Shown: piece after piece, positions 35,299 to 46,776 of the stretch
How the letters are laid out: each line of letters starts with the position of its first letter
Numbering within the stretch: the first letter of the stretch is position 1
DNA from: Sebastes aleutianus
Taxonomy: Eukaryota > Chordata > Actinopteri > Perciformes > Sebastidae
Reading direction: 5' to 3'
Assembly (NCBI GenBank): GCA_916700875.1
Contig: CAKAKS010000068.1
Coordinates: 32,088,127 to 32,152,126, forward strand
DNA: 64,000 nucleotides
Program-made: the position numbers and the translations under genes
Notes under the pieces: generated by a model
What the model was told of the DNA's origin: nothing
What the model saw: the letters and a program-made list of their open reading frames with translations, nothing else
Database searches by the model: none

Positions 35299-36696
35299 AT
35301 GGCTGCAGTCGCAGAGCTCTCCTTCCTGCTGTTTGCGCTCATCAACAACATTCATGCAGAGGAACTCATCATCATCCAAAAGGAAAGGGACTCTTACACC
35401 TTCAAGCTCCCCAAGGAGGCCAACTCCTCCTGCCTGATCTCCAGATTTGTTGGTGAGGAGAAGATTGTCCTGTGGAACACCTCTGACCTCTGGTCCCAGA
35501 ACTCCACAGTACCTAAAGACTTGAAAGGACGACTTTCAGTTGGCAGCTGGGAGAATATTTCTAATTACACGATCAACAACCTGACCCACTCAGACTCCGG
35601 CACGTACCAAGAGGAGTGTTGGACCGAGGGCAAAGTGACATCTGAGAAAAACATCAGTATTATTATTTGTAGTTCAATAGATGAGGTAACATCTATTTAT
35701 GCGGATACCGGAGAAACAGTGGACCTGCCATGTCTGGGAGCGGCTGACAATCTGGATATCCAGTGGCTCAAGCGTGACTTTAGATATGAGCAAGAAATAT
35801 GGACAAGAGTTTTTGGGGACAATACGACATCAGTGATGGACAATGTTAAAGGAAGATACCAAGTGGTGACAGACACATCAGCTCTTCGTGTATCTGACTA
35901 CAGAACAACAATCTACACAACGCACACCTGTCTGGTGATGAACCAACAGCAGTGTGTCAGCAGTCACCCTGTAGAGCATGTAGCCATTTCTATAATCTAC
36001 GGCTCAGTGGAGGAGACGGCTGTGCTGCCGTGCACTGTCACTGATTTCATTGATGACGAGCCCCCACATTGGAAGAAGCGTATAGAGTTCTTCAATGCTG
36101 ACAAAGGACAAATCGACTTCAATGTGTCTTTAGTGGAACAAGAAGTGGACCAAAACTACTCGCTGGTGTTTTCATCGTTAATGTTAAATCACTCAGGTCG
36201 GTACTTCTGTCAAACCTCTAAAAGACTGCAAAGGTATTGGCTGTTTGTGTGCCCCAAATTTGGCCCACCTGCTGTAGAGCTCTTCTCAGAGGGAGAAGAA
36301 ATCACTCTCAGATGCAGAGATTGGGGAGAGAGTATGTTTCACATTTGGTTCATCAAGTCGAACCAAACAGACGGAAGAATCTTTAATACAGAAACTGATC
36401 AGAGAATGATGAGCAGAGTGAGCTGGGATCGTAATAAGACATCTCTGGTTATCTCTAATGTCTCACCTGAAGACACAGGAGAGTATTGGTGTGCAGTTAT
36501 TGAGCCAGATCTTCAGTGTGTGTCAACAACCAAAACTCTTCTAAAGTACAGAGAGCCCTCTGGGTTTCCCTCCACCTTCTACATAGTGAGATGCTCAGTG
36601 CTCAGTGTTCTGCTGGTGATGCTCTGTGTTGTTGTAGTCGCTGTGAACCAGAGGACCAGGAGAGGAGAGCAGCTTTCAGCTGAGACAGAGAGTTAA
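35299..36696 (+). CDS. Intronless four-Ig-domain membrane receptor, copy A
   Basis: Predicted type I membrane protein, 465 aa, in one uninterrupted frame. ATG at 35299 is chosen because it opens a signal peptide (MAAVAELSFLLFALINNIHA); an in-frame start 17 codons earlier would precede it with charged residues. Four Ig-like domains follow: residues ~22-117 (DSGTYQEEC), ~120-225 (TVDLPC...TTHTCLV), ~228-318 (AVLPC...NHSGRYFC) and ~322-415 (ITLRC...EDTGEYWC). Then a TM segment (CSVLSVLLVMLCVVVVAV) and a 16-residue tail without ITIM or ITAM. Many N-glycosylation sequons are present. An Arg sits at the outer edge of the TM (YIVRCSV). The D-x-G-x-Y-x-C motifs recall fish CD300/pIgR- or SIGLEC-like receptors, but I cannot name a family. 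Lack of introns is unusual for this class. A 95%-like tandem copy lies at 47101-48504. Confidence 0.85.
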   Translation: MAAVAELSFLLFALINNIHAEELIIIQKERDSYTFKLPKEANSSCLISRFVGEEKIVLWNTSDLWSQNSTVPKDLKGRLSVGSWENISNYTINNLTHSDSGTYQEECWTEGKVTSEKNISIIICSSIDEVTSIYADTGETVDLPCLGAADNLDIQWLKRDFRYEQEIWTRVFGDNTTSVMDNVKGRYQVVTDTSALRVSDYRTTIYTTHTCLVMNQQQCVSSHPVEHVAISIIYGSVEETAVLPCTVTDFIDDEPPHWKKRIEFFNADKGQIDFNVSLVEQEVDQNYSLVFSSLMLNHSGRYFCQTSKRLQRYWLFVCPKFGPPAVELFSEGEEITLRCRDWGESMFHIWFIKSNQTDGRIFNTETDQRMMSRVSWDRNKTSLVISNVSPEDTGEYWCAVIEPDLQCVSTTKTLLKYREPSGFPSTFYIVRCSVLSVLLVMLCVVVVAVNQRTRRGEQLSAETES

Positions 36697-36794
36697 TATG
36701 CAGATGTTCATTTCACTTCACTCATTTCTCATTGGCTTTAATACAGTGTGTTATATACTTGATTTAAAAATAATGGATGTTAGACATTCAGCCA

Positions 36795-36851
36795 AATAAA
36801 ACATTTGAACTGGAACATAAAAGAAAAGAGAAAAAGAGAGACAAAGAGAGA
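36795..36851 (+). terminator. Poly(A) signal and A-rich tract after Ig gene A
   Basis: AATAAA at 36795-36800, about 100 nt beyond the stop, is followed after some 17 nt by an A/G-rich tract (ATAAAAGAAAAGAGAAAAAG, then more). The spacing fits a poly(A) signal plus a decayed poly(A) tail of a retrocopy. Copy B has the same arrangement (48553-48558 and onward). Confidence 0.5.
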
Positions 36852-38072
36852 TTACAGAAACAACAAACAAAAAACTACATAAACTCTGTGTATGTGATAT
36901 TATTATTATTAATTATTATTGCTAAGTGAAATAACAATAACAATGTAGTTAAAAAGTACAACATATCCCATAAAAGATGGGAAATAAGATAAATACCTAA
37001 AGATATGAATACCCCATGATAATTATAATTATAATATTAATAATTAGAATTAGAATAATAATATTAATAGGAAATATCTTTAAAAAGGTTTTGAAGATTA
37101 GAAGTCAACCATTGATCATGATCATGACAGGGTGCAGATGTCCCCTTAGTTTTTTATAAAATATATAAAATATTATATATATTGTATATATAGTTATGTT
37201 TGTTTGTTTTTCTTGGTTTTGTTGTGGATACATGTGATTATAGGGATCAGTGCTTTGAGCTGCACCCTGACCCATAGGAGGGGACTGGTCTGTTTTGTGA
37301 TATCATTTCATAATTAATCTGTTATCATTGCTTTCACCTGAGCTGTTTTTATTTCACTTATTTTGTATCTTGTTATTGTACTGATGTTTTATTTTAAATC
37401 AAATGATTATGTGATTTGTTTTCAATCATATGTGAAGGAATTTGAGTTGCCTTTTATGCATTCATAATTGTTATATCTTGCAGTGTTGTCAGTGTTATAT
37501 AATTGTTATTATACCTTGGTCTATATCAATCAATAATCAATTGTCTCTATAATAAAGGCTTCAAATAAATGATAAAACTTGGTTCCCAGTTTTTACTGTT
37601 CAAAGTTAAATATTTCAACGCTATGAATTCAGTTAAAATTCAAATACTTATGTCTCTTATTTGCTTCCATAGACAAATATCATTTTCATCTGTTACTATA
37701 TTTCATTACTCAGTATTACTCCATGCTGTTTTTTATATTTATTTGTATACAGGACACATGTGTAGGCTATAAGAAATACAGTTTTCTAATTGCACTAAAT
37801 AAAGGTTACAGGAAAGTGTGTGCACACATTAACAATCCTAATATTCAGGCCAGGTGCAGATTCAGTAGAGGAAAGAGTAGAGGATATCAGTCAACTGGAT
37901 TATAGCTCCCAAACTTTTATTTTATCTCAACAGTCATGTTATGGGACGTGTTGTCCAAAACATAATGAAATATATAACTAAGAGTGACTGCTGTCAAACG
38001 GTAATGATATTGTGTAAGGAGGATAAATGGCTGGAGAAGTAGGCCTATTCAGCCTCTCTCTCCGAGTCTCTG

Positions 38073-38142
38073 TGTGTCTGTGAGAGTTAGACACCGCCCC
38101 CATGTGTCTGTGAGAGTTAGACACCGCCCCCATGTGTCTGTG
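38073..38142. repeat. 30-bp minisatellite, 2.3 units (copy A)
   Basis: Two identical 30-bp units (core GAGAGTTAGACACCGCCCCC) plus 10 bp of a third. The same array is in copy B at 49896-49965, so it predates the duplication. Confidence 0.85.
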
Positions 38143-38378
38143 TAAAAGTACCACATCTGATGATATCAACTGCATGACAACCGTTGCCAGGTGAAGACTG
38201 CGAGCATGTAAAGGCGGGGGAGCAGACCGAGAGGAAGACAGATATAGATATTCTGCCATGTCAGCAGTTGTCAACAAAGACAGATGTTGTGTTTGAGTAT
38301 TTAAAGCTATTCATCTCACCCTAACTAGACGCAACTAGACCCAACAAGTTTTCTATTTGCCACAATAACAGTCAACAT

Positions 38379-38898
38379 TTAAAGGTCCCATATTGTAAAA
38401 AGTCAGATTTCCATGTCTTTTATATTATAAAGCAGGTTTAAGTGCTTTATAAATACCGTTAAACTATCAAAACACTCAATATACGGAGAAATGCACACAG
38501 CCTGTATTCAGAAATTGTGGGTTTGAAACGAGCCGTTGGGATTTCTGTCCATTTGTGATGTCACAAATATACAATATTTAGATCATTACACGATTTTAAA
38601 CGTAAACATTCTAAATGGGTCCCAGTTTACTTCCTGTTGCAGTGTATGTGAATGACATCAGCTGACAGGAAGTAAACATGGACCCAAACTGTTGCCTAGC
38701 GACGCAATTCCTTTGCAATTCCATTGAAATGCACTAAAATGGAGCATTTCAGACAGAGAGGGTGAATACAGGTATATTCAGGCAGACAGTACGAGGAAAA
38801 TAATGTGTTTTTTTAACATTACAGCATGTAAACATGTTCTATTAGAAACACAAAATACAAGTATGAACCTGAAAATGAGCATAATATGGGACCTTTAA
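38379..38898. mobile_element. 520-bp TTAA-ended MITE (copy A)
   Basis: The ends TTAAAGGTCCCATATTGTAA and, inverted, ATAATATGGGACCTTTAA. It is present at the same place in copy B (50201-50720), so insertion preceded duplication. A truncated copy is at 27826-27877. Confidence 0.85.
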
Positions 38899-38996
38899 TA
38901 TCCAATTGGTCAGGATCCAAAAACACAATATAGGCCAACACACTTTAACTGTAGGAGCAAGAGGAGAACAGGCTTGAATCCTCTGATCACTGACAT

Positions 38997-39185
38997 CCAT
39001 CCATCAGTTTTATTCCTCTTATCTGGGGCCGGGTCGCCGGGCAGCAGGCCAGCAGGGTATTCCAGACTTCCCTCTCCCCAGCAACGTTTTCCAGCTCGTC
39101 CTGGTGGACCCCGAGGTGTTCCCAGGCCAGACGAGACATTTAACCTCTGCAGCGTGTTCTGGGTTTACCCTGACTCGGGGATGTG
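38997..39185. mobile_element. LINE fragment (copy A)
   Basis: The words CTTATCTGGGGCCGGGTCGC, GGGTATTCCAGACTTCCCTC and GAGGTGTTCCCAGGCCAGAC are typical of a very common fish non-LTR retrotransposon fragment. No intact frame. The counterpart in copy B is 50819-51006. Confidence 0.6.
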
Positions 39186-39985
39186 CAAAAGTTCACAGTA
39201 TTCTAAAAAGAATATGTTTAATGTAGAGATCATGCTCCAAATGATATTTCAGTATTTTATCATAAATCAAATGCATTTTTCCAAACTGAACATTTTAATA
39301 AAATTAATTGTTTAGTGAAACGTGGATAAAAGCTCAGTGAGAGGGTCAATTAAGTGACTGCAGAAAATTCAATTACTGTTAATTAAAGATAAATAATGTA
39401 TTTGCATCTCCTGTAGCACCTTTTAAGAGGAATACCTGGATAAATGTATATTCTAGTAAGATAAAGTATACATAGCAGAGTGCAGTTCACTCTGTTCTCC
39501 ACTTGAGTGTGATGGAGCTCAGTTTGCTGTCTGTCCGGCAGTTAACAGATAAAGGTAGGTAGGTACTTTATTAATATTATATCAATATATATATATATAT
39601 ATATAATAAAACATTACTTTCTACCTTCAGAAAGGACTTATAACTTTATTTAAAAGTTGATTGACTGTTAGTCATTTGTTGGAGTCAAATAGATACATCT
39701 GGTGATTTTAGGGACTTGGCCACAATAACAACCAGACCGGGTCAAGAGAAAGGTTAAGGAAAATGTTCTGTGTAGGGTCCTTTTCCATAATGTTGTCAGA
39801 CTCTTATAACAACTATCTGAGTCTGTCAGTGGTAAAATTAGCACGTTTAGTGGACGTAACGTTTAGACTGACGCTGCTCACTGCAGGTGTTGTGTTGAAG
39901 TCTGCTTCCGGTGGAATCATGTGTCCCTCCTGTTAAAATGATAGCTACCCTTAAATCAATGTTGAACTTGACTGTCAGGCTGGAT

Positions 39986-40070
39986 GTAGGGTGGCCAGGT
40001 GTCCCACTTTATGAGGGATCACACAGCATTTGTAATCCCTTGTCCCACGTCCCATATCTATGAGTTCAAA
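39986..40070. mobile_element. Solo hAT terminal fragment (copy A)
   Basis: AGGGTGGCCAGGTGTCCCAC followed by GGATCACACAGCATTTGTAA matches the left end of the hAT element at 61310-62034. Only about 85 bp are retained; copy B has it at 51806-51890. Confidence 0.6.
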
Positions 40071-41607
40071 TGTAATCTCGTCAAATTAAACGTTTGGCAA
40101 GAATCTTGAATAAATCCAGGTGTTTGAAGGAGATGTTTTCACAGCAATATAAACTAAACAATAGAGAGGGAATTATGATGTTTAATATAATTAATTGCAA
40201 ATATTTAAATAATCATAATCATTTGAATTATGTGTTTTTATACAAATAACCACTATAGATGACAATAGCAAAGTACAGTACAGTACTGTGTACGGTACCC
40301 TCCCACCTCAGAACAATAGGGCTCCCCCAGAAGCCACGTTGTAATGCAAACTCTGATATTTACCATGCATATAATGTTTTTTGTGTAAAATATATCAAAC
40401 ATTGAATGACATCAGATCTAAAACTGTATTTCTTCATTTAGCACAGAGATTTTAAAAGTGGCAGATAACATTTCTGAGCGGCAGACAAAATAAAAATACT
40501 TGCCTGCCACAGTGGCAGGAAGTGAAAAAAGTTAATTTCAGAGCCTGGGTGAAACTATTCAGTATTTCAAGTCAGAAAGAATAAAGAAATATGTTTTTTC
40601 CTTCTTTCTTGTTCTCAGATTTGTCTTGTGACTCCTTGGAGGTGAACCGCTGCCTGAGACAAACTGTTGTTCATCTTTCAACTCAACAACATCAGCTGAC
40701 CTCACCCTCCCAGCCTCTCCACTGCTCACAGCTCCAACACAGGGCTGTAGGAGAGGTGATGTGACCAGCAGATGGTGCTCTGACTGCACTGAGAGCAGCA
40801 CCACCAGCAGGTGAGGGAACCTCTTGTAGTCTCACACACACACACTGTATAGCTCCTCGAACAAACCCTGATAATAGGATAGACAGGAAGGTAATCCAGG
40901 CACTCCAAAAAATACTAAAACAAGTGGCAACGAGGAAGGAAATACATTAAAAAGCCTTTATTGTAGTGGCTAAATCATTAAAGAAGCCAACATGTTTGGA
41001 CCACTGTAGGTCTTCGTCAGGACTTAAAAACAAACAGACAAAGCGGATGTGGCCTCACCTACATGGTATCAACAACCAATGGGAGGCACATGATCACCGT
41101 AGTATTACAAAATATCACAGAGAAACTAGAAAATGCATTTCCTGCTAAAAATGCCTGGGAATGCTGACAGCTGAAATTTATTGCAAAGCATTGCTGAAAA
41201 TGCAGAAATGTGAAATGACTTGCCTAAAAATGTTAAAGCTCAAATACATTGCACTGCACTGCTGAAAACCCTAGAAGATGAAATGTACAACTGGCAGAGT
41301 TGGAAGCTGAACTCCATTAGCTAAAGAACCTAAGAGCTGAAATACATTGCTAGAAAAGCTGGAAGCTAAACTGTAATACTGTCAAAAGTGGTAAATTTTA
41401 ATTTTCCTGAATAGGCGGAAAGAAGAAATGCTTTGTGTGTAGATCAGACAGATGAACTGCATTTCTAAACACAAAGAGAGAAAGAGAGAGAGCGTAGTAT
41501 TTGGGTGAAATAAACCTTTTAAACTATAAGTGCTTGGACAGAAATATTATTTTGACTGAATGAACTTTTAAAAACTATAAGTCGTTAGACAGAAAGTGGT
41601 ATTTGGG

Positions 41608-41610
<3 letters not shown>

Positions 41611-41656
<46 letters not shown>
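41611..41656. repeat. (GA)n microsatellite
   Basis: An uninterrupted run of about 23 AG dinucleotides. Confidence 0.95.
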
Positions 41657-41660
<4 letters not shown>

Positions 41661-41752
41661 TTAGATCAGAGAGGCAGAGACTGTTCACACAGACAGTAAC
41701 TGTAAAGGCTTAAATAGAAATGAAACAGTTAAAAAGAGCTTAAGAGCAATGC

Positions 41753-41870
41753 GCCAATCAGAGACAGGCAGAGAGTGATGGAGCTCTAATCAGCCAATCA
41801 GAGACAGGCAGAGAGTGATGGAGCTCTAATCAGCCAATCAGAGACTGATGGAGCTCTAATCAGCCAATCA
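41753..41870. repeat. 40-bp minisatellite with CCAAT motif
   Basis: GCCAATCAGAGACAGGCAGA recurs with a 40-bp period (41753, 41793, 41833), and a final 30-bp unit lacks AGGCAGAGAG. Each unit carries CCAAT and GATGGAGCTCTAATCA. Confidence 0.85.
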
Positions 41871-42781
41871 GAAACACCTGTTTGTGTCTGAAAGTGCTGA
41901 GTCATGGTTAGGAATGACTGGTGAAAACACAGAGAGGGTGTAATACCTGAAAAAGATCCCCTCAGTTAAAAACTATCAGTTGTATATCTGAAATATCTTC
42001 AGTTTGAGCACCTCAAGACTTTGATGAAGATGTAGATGTGTCATTTGTGTGTATAAAGTTAAAAATAACTGAGAACTGGCGGTTTAAAAAGTCTCCACAG
42101 TTGAGTTTTTGTTCAAGACTTTTAGAGGTGAATTAACATTGCAGCGGATGAGAGAGAGGAAGGGATCTCTTGGTGCTTTGAAGGAGATAAATCCCAAACT
42201 GTAAGACCTATTGCTTAAATGGGCACATCATCTGAAAGAAGACAAAAATACCTACGTTTTAATGTATTAATTGTGTATGAGGAGTGGAAGCTGTGGATTA
42301 GAAAGCAATTTGTTTGGAACATTTTCAAAAGATTTGAAAGCTTTCCTCCACTCTAGCTGTGATGTCACGCGCTCTAGCTTTTAACGATCCACGCAATACA
42401 CACCCATTATAAAATCTGAGATGGTCTAAAAATGTTATAAAACGTAAACTGTGATAAATCAAAATCTGTAAAAGTTATCAAAAAGCTGAATCATAACTTA
42501 ATAGTTCAAAGATTTGTAACCCGTTTAAAGTTTGAATGAAGTCTGTAGCTGAAAGTATGCAGAAGCAGTAGCATTTCAAAGTGGAGTAGGTTTAAGAGGA
42601 TTTGAAGATTTTCTCCATTGAGTTACATTGTAAAAAAAAACATGGGTAAAAAGCTTAATATTTTAAAAAGTATAAATATTTGAAAAAAGAAAAGTCATAG
42701 CACTAATGTCCTTAAAGAGGTGAATATTTTGATAGTTGAACAGTTTCTGTAGCTGAAAGTATGCAGGACTAGTTAAAGGCC

Positions 42782-43696
42782 AAAAAACCTACGGAAGAAA
42801 TAGACAATACTGAGAGTCAAAGTACTGCACATGGGGAACAACTGTCTCAGATAATTCTGCAACTAGGGCAGTAAATTGGGGCAACTATTGCTTCTCAGTT
42901 GATTGCTAATGGCTCCATTCAGCAAGTGAATAGCCCCACTCATGATAAAGCCCCCCAAACTCCCTCTCCTGGGTTCAGTAATGACACCACCGGTTCCAAT
43001 GCACTTGATCTGTCCAAAGTGAATCTTATAGTAAAATCAGACATCAAAGAGCCTCCTACATTTAGAGGAGATCACACTGACAAATAAACAGTGTATGAGT
43101 GGATAGATGTCATGACAGCCTATCTTTGCAAGAGAGATGTCGAAACAAAGCAATGTTTTGGGGAAATAATGGAAAGACTTGCAGGCAAAGCTAAGGAAAT
43201 AGTCAAAGTGTAGGTGAGAAACAGTCCCTACAACCTTGAGAATAACCCAGACGCAATCTTCGATATTCTCAAACAGCACTTTGGTGAAGCCATCTCCTCA
43301 TCAACTCCCCTATTGGACTTTTACGCCACATCACCCAGCACTGGTGAGAGTCCGTTTGACTATTGGCTCCGGCTTAATAAAATTATGGAGCATGTTCTTG
43401 ACTGTCTACATCGGAGGAGTCGCTCAGTTGATGAACTTGGACTTGAAGTAGCGATGCAGTTCATCCGTCATTGTCCTGATAAGCACCTAGCCACATTCTT
43501 CAGAAGCAAGCCTGTGGAAAAATGGTCTGTGGTGGAGGTGCAGGACATGCTTAAGAGCTGCCAGCGAGAGCTCAGAATTGCAAGTAGAATAGAAAACACA
43601 ATCCCACAGCATTGCATGTCACAGCCAGAATATACTGTAAATAATCAGTCCATTGTGGAGGCAAGGCCTAGCCCTCAATGTGTTGACCCCATCTAG
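42782..43696 (+). pseudogene. LTR-retrotransposon gag remnant (Ty3/gypsy-like)
   Basis: One frame from about 42782 to the stop at 43694-43696 resembles the gag of fish Ty3/gypsy-type elements. Marks are the EPPTFRGDHTDK segment, EWIDVMTAYLCKRD, a PFDYWLRLNKIMEHVLD helix-like stretch and KPVEKWSVVEVQDML. It is interrupted in the same frame by stops at 42872-42874, 43085-43087 and 43211-43213, so it is dead. No zinc knuckle, protease or reverse transcriptase follows, and no LTRs were found; a hAT-type element begins 30 bp downstream. Confidence 0.7.
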
Positions 43697-43726
43697 CCTC
43701 TTGTCTCACAGCCAGTCCCTCTATCT

Positions 43727-44462
43727 CAGGGGTGCCCAAACTTTTCCCTTGGAGGGCCAGAACTGGAACTCAATGGAGGGCCACGGGACAAAATTAAACA
43801 CCTATTGTATTGTATTGTTTTGTATTATTAAGATGCAAAATGGTACTAGGATCCCAAGTTCCCTTAATTTAATATGTTTTACGTAGTTAGCCCCTTAAAA
43901 CCCACCAGCTGAATACAATTGGGCTCATTTATGCAAATTATGCATTTCCAAGACTGTTTAGCGACCCCAGTATGTAGAAATATTAAAATACACCATTTTT
44001 AGAATAGGCAAAAATAACACATGTATACTGCATTCAAAGAACTGCATGTTTTCCCCAAAACTGCATAGGATTATTATAAAATGGGCATGTCTGTAAAGGG
44101 GAGACTCGTGGGTACCCATAGAACCCATTTTCATTTACATATTTTGAGGTCAGTGGTCAAGGGACACCTTGACAAATGGACAGTTTTTCCTTGCCAAAAT
44201 TTAGCCCAACTTTAGAGTGTTAGCCTCCTTCCTGACAAGCTAATATGACATGATTGGTACTAATGGAGTCCTTAGGTTTTCTAGTTTCATACGATGCCAC
44301 TATCTTCTAACCATAAACCCGAGCCTGGTACGGCCTCCAAAAGACAGTAAAGTCGGTTGGGTCTTTTAATAAAAAAAAGAGAATTTGCTAACATCTGGCG
44401 GGCCAAATCAAACCTGATGGCGGGCCAACTTTGGCCCGCGGGCCCCACTTTGGACAGCCCTG
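43727..44462. mobile_element. hAT-type MITE
   Basis: The left end CAGGGGTGCCCAAACTTTTC and the right end ACTTTGGACAGCCCTG (inverted, CAGGGCTGTCCAAAGT) are typical hAT termini with GGGCC/GCGGGCC subterminal words. It contains a piece of the GGCTGTCAA family (44085-44300: GGGTACCCATAGAACCCATT), so it is nested or recombined. Flanking 8-bp duplications do not match. Confidence 0.7.
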
Positions 44463-44697
44463 GTATAAAAGGTTAACACACACTCACTGTGTATGAGAAA
44501 AACTTAAAGCTCCAGTATTGTTTTATTGATTAATTAAGTACAAACAAACATGTGTCAGACGTGTCTGTTCACACGTTACAAGAAAATACTACAAACCTGC
44601 CAGTAAATGAGACTAGAGGATAATTCTTAGTGGCCATGGTGTAACAGAATGCAGCTTGTTTACGGACTTATTCAACCTCAACTCTATCCGTTAGATC

Positions 44698-46145
44698 AGG
44701 GGTTCTCAACCTTTTGCAACTGAAGACCCACTTGTGATTGTCAAAACATTTCCGAGGACCACCTTCCCAAAACAATGAGTAAAAAACCTAACATGTTTAT
44801 ACAACAAATAATAAACTGGGCTGTAGATATGTGTTATGCCACTGTCAGCTGGAATGACCAAAATACATATTCTGCTTACCCTCAGTGAGACACTTGGGCT
44901 TGCCTCTGGGAAATAATGAGATCAAGTCGTGGTGGGATGGGTGAGAGGCTGACACGCAGAGTAGCATTCAAAGTTGCTTTCAGTTTGTTCCTTACCTTTG
45001 ATTTTGTGACAGTCACAATGGAAAACCCTGACTCACATAAATAGGTGGTGGTGAAGGGCAACAGAAATTTGATTGCCCGTTTTGACAGAGAGGGATATTG
45101 ACTGGCAGCCAGTATCCAGAATGAAGCAAGGTCTACTTGTGTGAGCTGAAGCTTCAGGCTGCTGTCTGCTGATAGTTCCATCAGTTCATTTTCCAACACA
45201 GTGGAGAGAGCTATGTCTTCTGAAGCAGGATCCACAGAGAAAGGGTCCAAAATCCAAAGGTTTCCATCTCGTGCATCTTCTGGGAAGTAGTCTGTAAACT
45301 TTCCCGACAACTGAGTCAAATGCTGGGTTATAACACTGGATATGTTGACATGAGGAGTGGCTTCCAAAGTTTCACTGAGGAGTGAAAACACGTCAAATCG
45401 TCCCTCCTTGACTCTTCTGTTCCACAGAATAAGTTTTTTCTTGAAGCCCTCAATTTTGTCTGAAACCAAAAACACTGTGCTGTTTCTGCCTTGCATTGAT
45501 ATATTGAGCTGATTTAACTGGTCAGATATATCTGATAAGTAGGCCAGTTTTGCACAAAAGTTACCATCAGTGTAATGCTCAGCAAGAGGGGAGTGCTGCT
45601 CTTCCAGAAATGTGTGCACTTCTCATATTTCCTCACCACACGCTTCGGAGCTTTTACTGGCGCAGGGTTGTCTCCCACATCACTTTTTCGCTTTAAAAAC
45701 CGATCCATTTTGTCTCACTGCATCCGAGAACGTTAGCTAGCTAACAGTGGCAAACACGTTTGTCTCTACCTGATGATGTTTGGTGTTTTTACACAAGGCC
45801 TATTGAAGGAGGTTGGGTCACACTTAATCAACGCACCTTCGGTGTACCGCACATGCGCAGTAATATCTGCTCTGCACTCGCCGAAATTGAGCCGATCGCA
45901 ACTCACGACCGCAGCTCCAGTTACACTGCGCATGTGTTATACCCAATACAAGACCCGTGTCCGCCCGTGTCTCAGCCTCCTTCAATAGGCTTTGGTTTTA
46001 CAGCAGCTGGCATCTTACATCCTTTAGGTTTTACCTGTTCACTTTGCTAAATAATAATAAAAAAATAATCTAGTACCACTGCCTTCGCGGCCCACTAGAT
46101 GGCGCTCTGCGGCCCACCGGTGAGATAACACTTCAAAAGGTTAGA
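44698..46145 (-). pseudogene. Internally deleted hAT transposase pseudogene (ZBED5/FAM200-like)
   Basis: Minus-strand coding starts near 45708 (MDRFLKRKSDVGDNPAPVK). After about 30 residues it runs into a frameshift/stop near 45620, then continues 45616-44882 as a 245-residue C-terminal half. That half has marks of the hAT catalytic/dimerisation region (FKKKLILWNRRV, FLLPFTTTYLCESGFSIVT, KSKVRNKLKATLNATLRVSL). The BED zinc finger and first catalytic part are missing. The element starts CAGGGGTTCTCAACCTTTTG at 44698 and ends with a diverged AAAAGGTTAGA near 46145. It is probably a non-autonomous derivative, not a domesticated gene, because the frame is broken. Confidence 0.75.
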
Positions 46146-46776
46146 CATATTTCGCAGCAGAAATTAACTGATGCTAATACGAAGATTTAGCAGTTTGAGT
46201 TGGACAAATAAAGTGTTTATTCCAAGTCAATTTATTTATTTATTCCAGTCTTTTTAGTACAAATTTCACACTTTGTGTTAGTATCTGTCTGCCACGGCGA
46301 AGACAGGAAACACTATCTGTGGAAGTGCAAAGACGGAACTTATTAATACTAAAAAATATATAACTTAATAAATACCAACTTGATATCTCAGACTGTTGAT
46401 GCATCATATCAATTTAACAACTTAACAGTTAAACTTTGGATGTATTTTTGCACAGAACAAAGACTGTGGATTTGGTCCCCTGTCACTTACATTGGAATTG
46501 CTCAGAGGTCAATTAACCAAAACAAAAATACATTCACAAAACTACAGATTATACAAGCAAACAGATATGTAAGGAATAATGTACAGCGAGCGGGTCGTTA
46601 TTGTGAAATGAACCCCAACAGGGAAGCGAAGCGGAGGTCATGTTGTCATGTTGGTTGTTACAGGAAACGAGAGAGGTGGACATTTTTCATTTAAATTAAC
46701 TTGAGACTTGGCATTTAATACGAAAACCTAAAGAGCTTCACTCTAAAGTCGTAGTCTTTACTACCCCACTTAAAGA

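Larger units (their letters stand above)
34390..41126. repeat. Segmental duplication, copy A
   Basis: From TTTAGCAGTTTGAGTT to AAATATCACAGAGAAA this interval is nearly colinear with 46186-52942 in direct orientation, with scattered substitutions and small indels. It carries an Ig-receptor gene, its TE-derived upstream region, a 30-bp minisatellite, a MITE, a LINE fragment and a hAT end. Offsets between copies run from 11.80 to 11.82 kb. Confidence 0.9.
41127..42780. other. Spacer DNA between duplications; minisatellite-rich
   Basis: Gene-free. 41145-41420 contains loosely repeated words (GCTGAAA, AATGC, ACATTGC, CTGAAAATGC), perhaps a decayed tandem repeat. (GA)n lies at 41611-41656 and the 40-bp minisatellite at 41753-41870. 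Confidence 0.5.

Noticed and set aside
38073..38142. Repeat array considered as a CRISPR-like structure
   Set aside because: Two contiguous identical 30-bp units without spacers in a vertebrate genome; a plain minisatellite.
38974..39315. 113-residue plus-strand frame with Pro/Arg-rich centre
   Set aside because: Chance frame across a LINE fragment; the copy B counterpart is not kept open in the same way.
42782..46145. Possibility of an intact LTR retrotransposon in the spacer
   Set aside because: Only gag-like coding with three in-frame stops was found; no protease, polymerase, integrase or LTR pair, and hAT-type elements follow directly.
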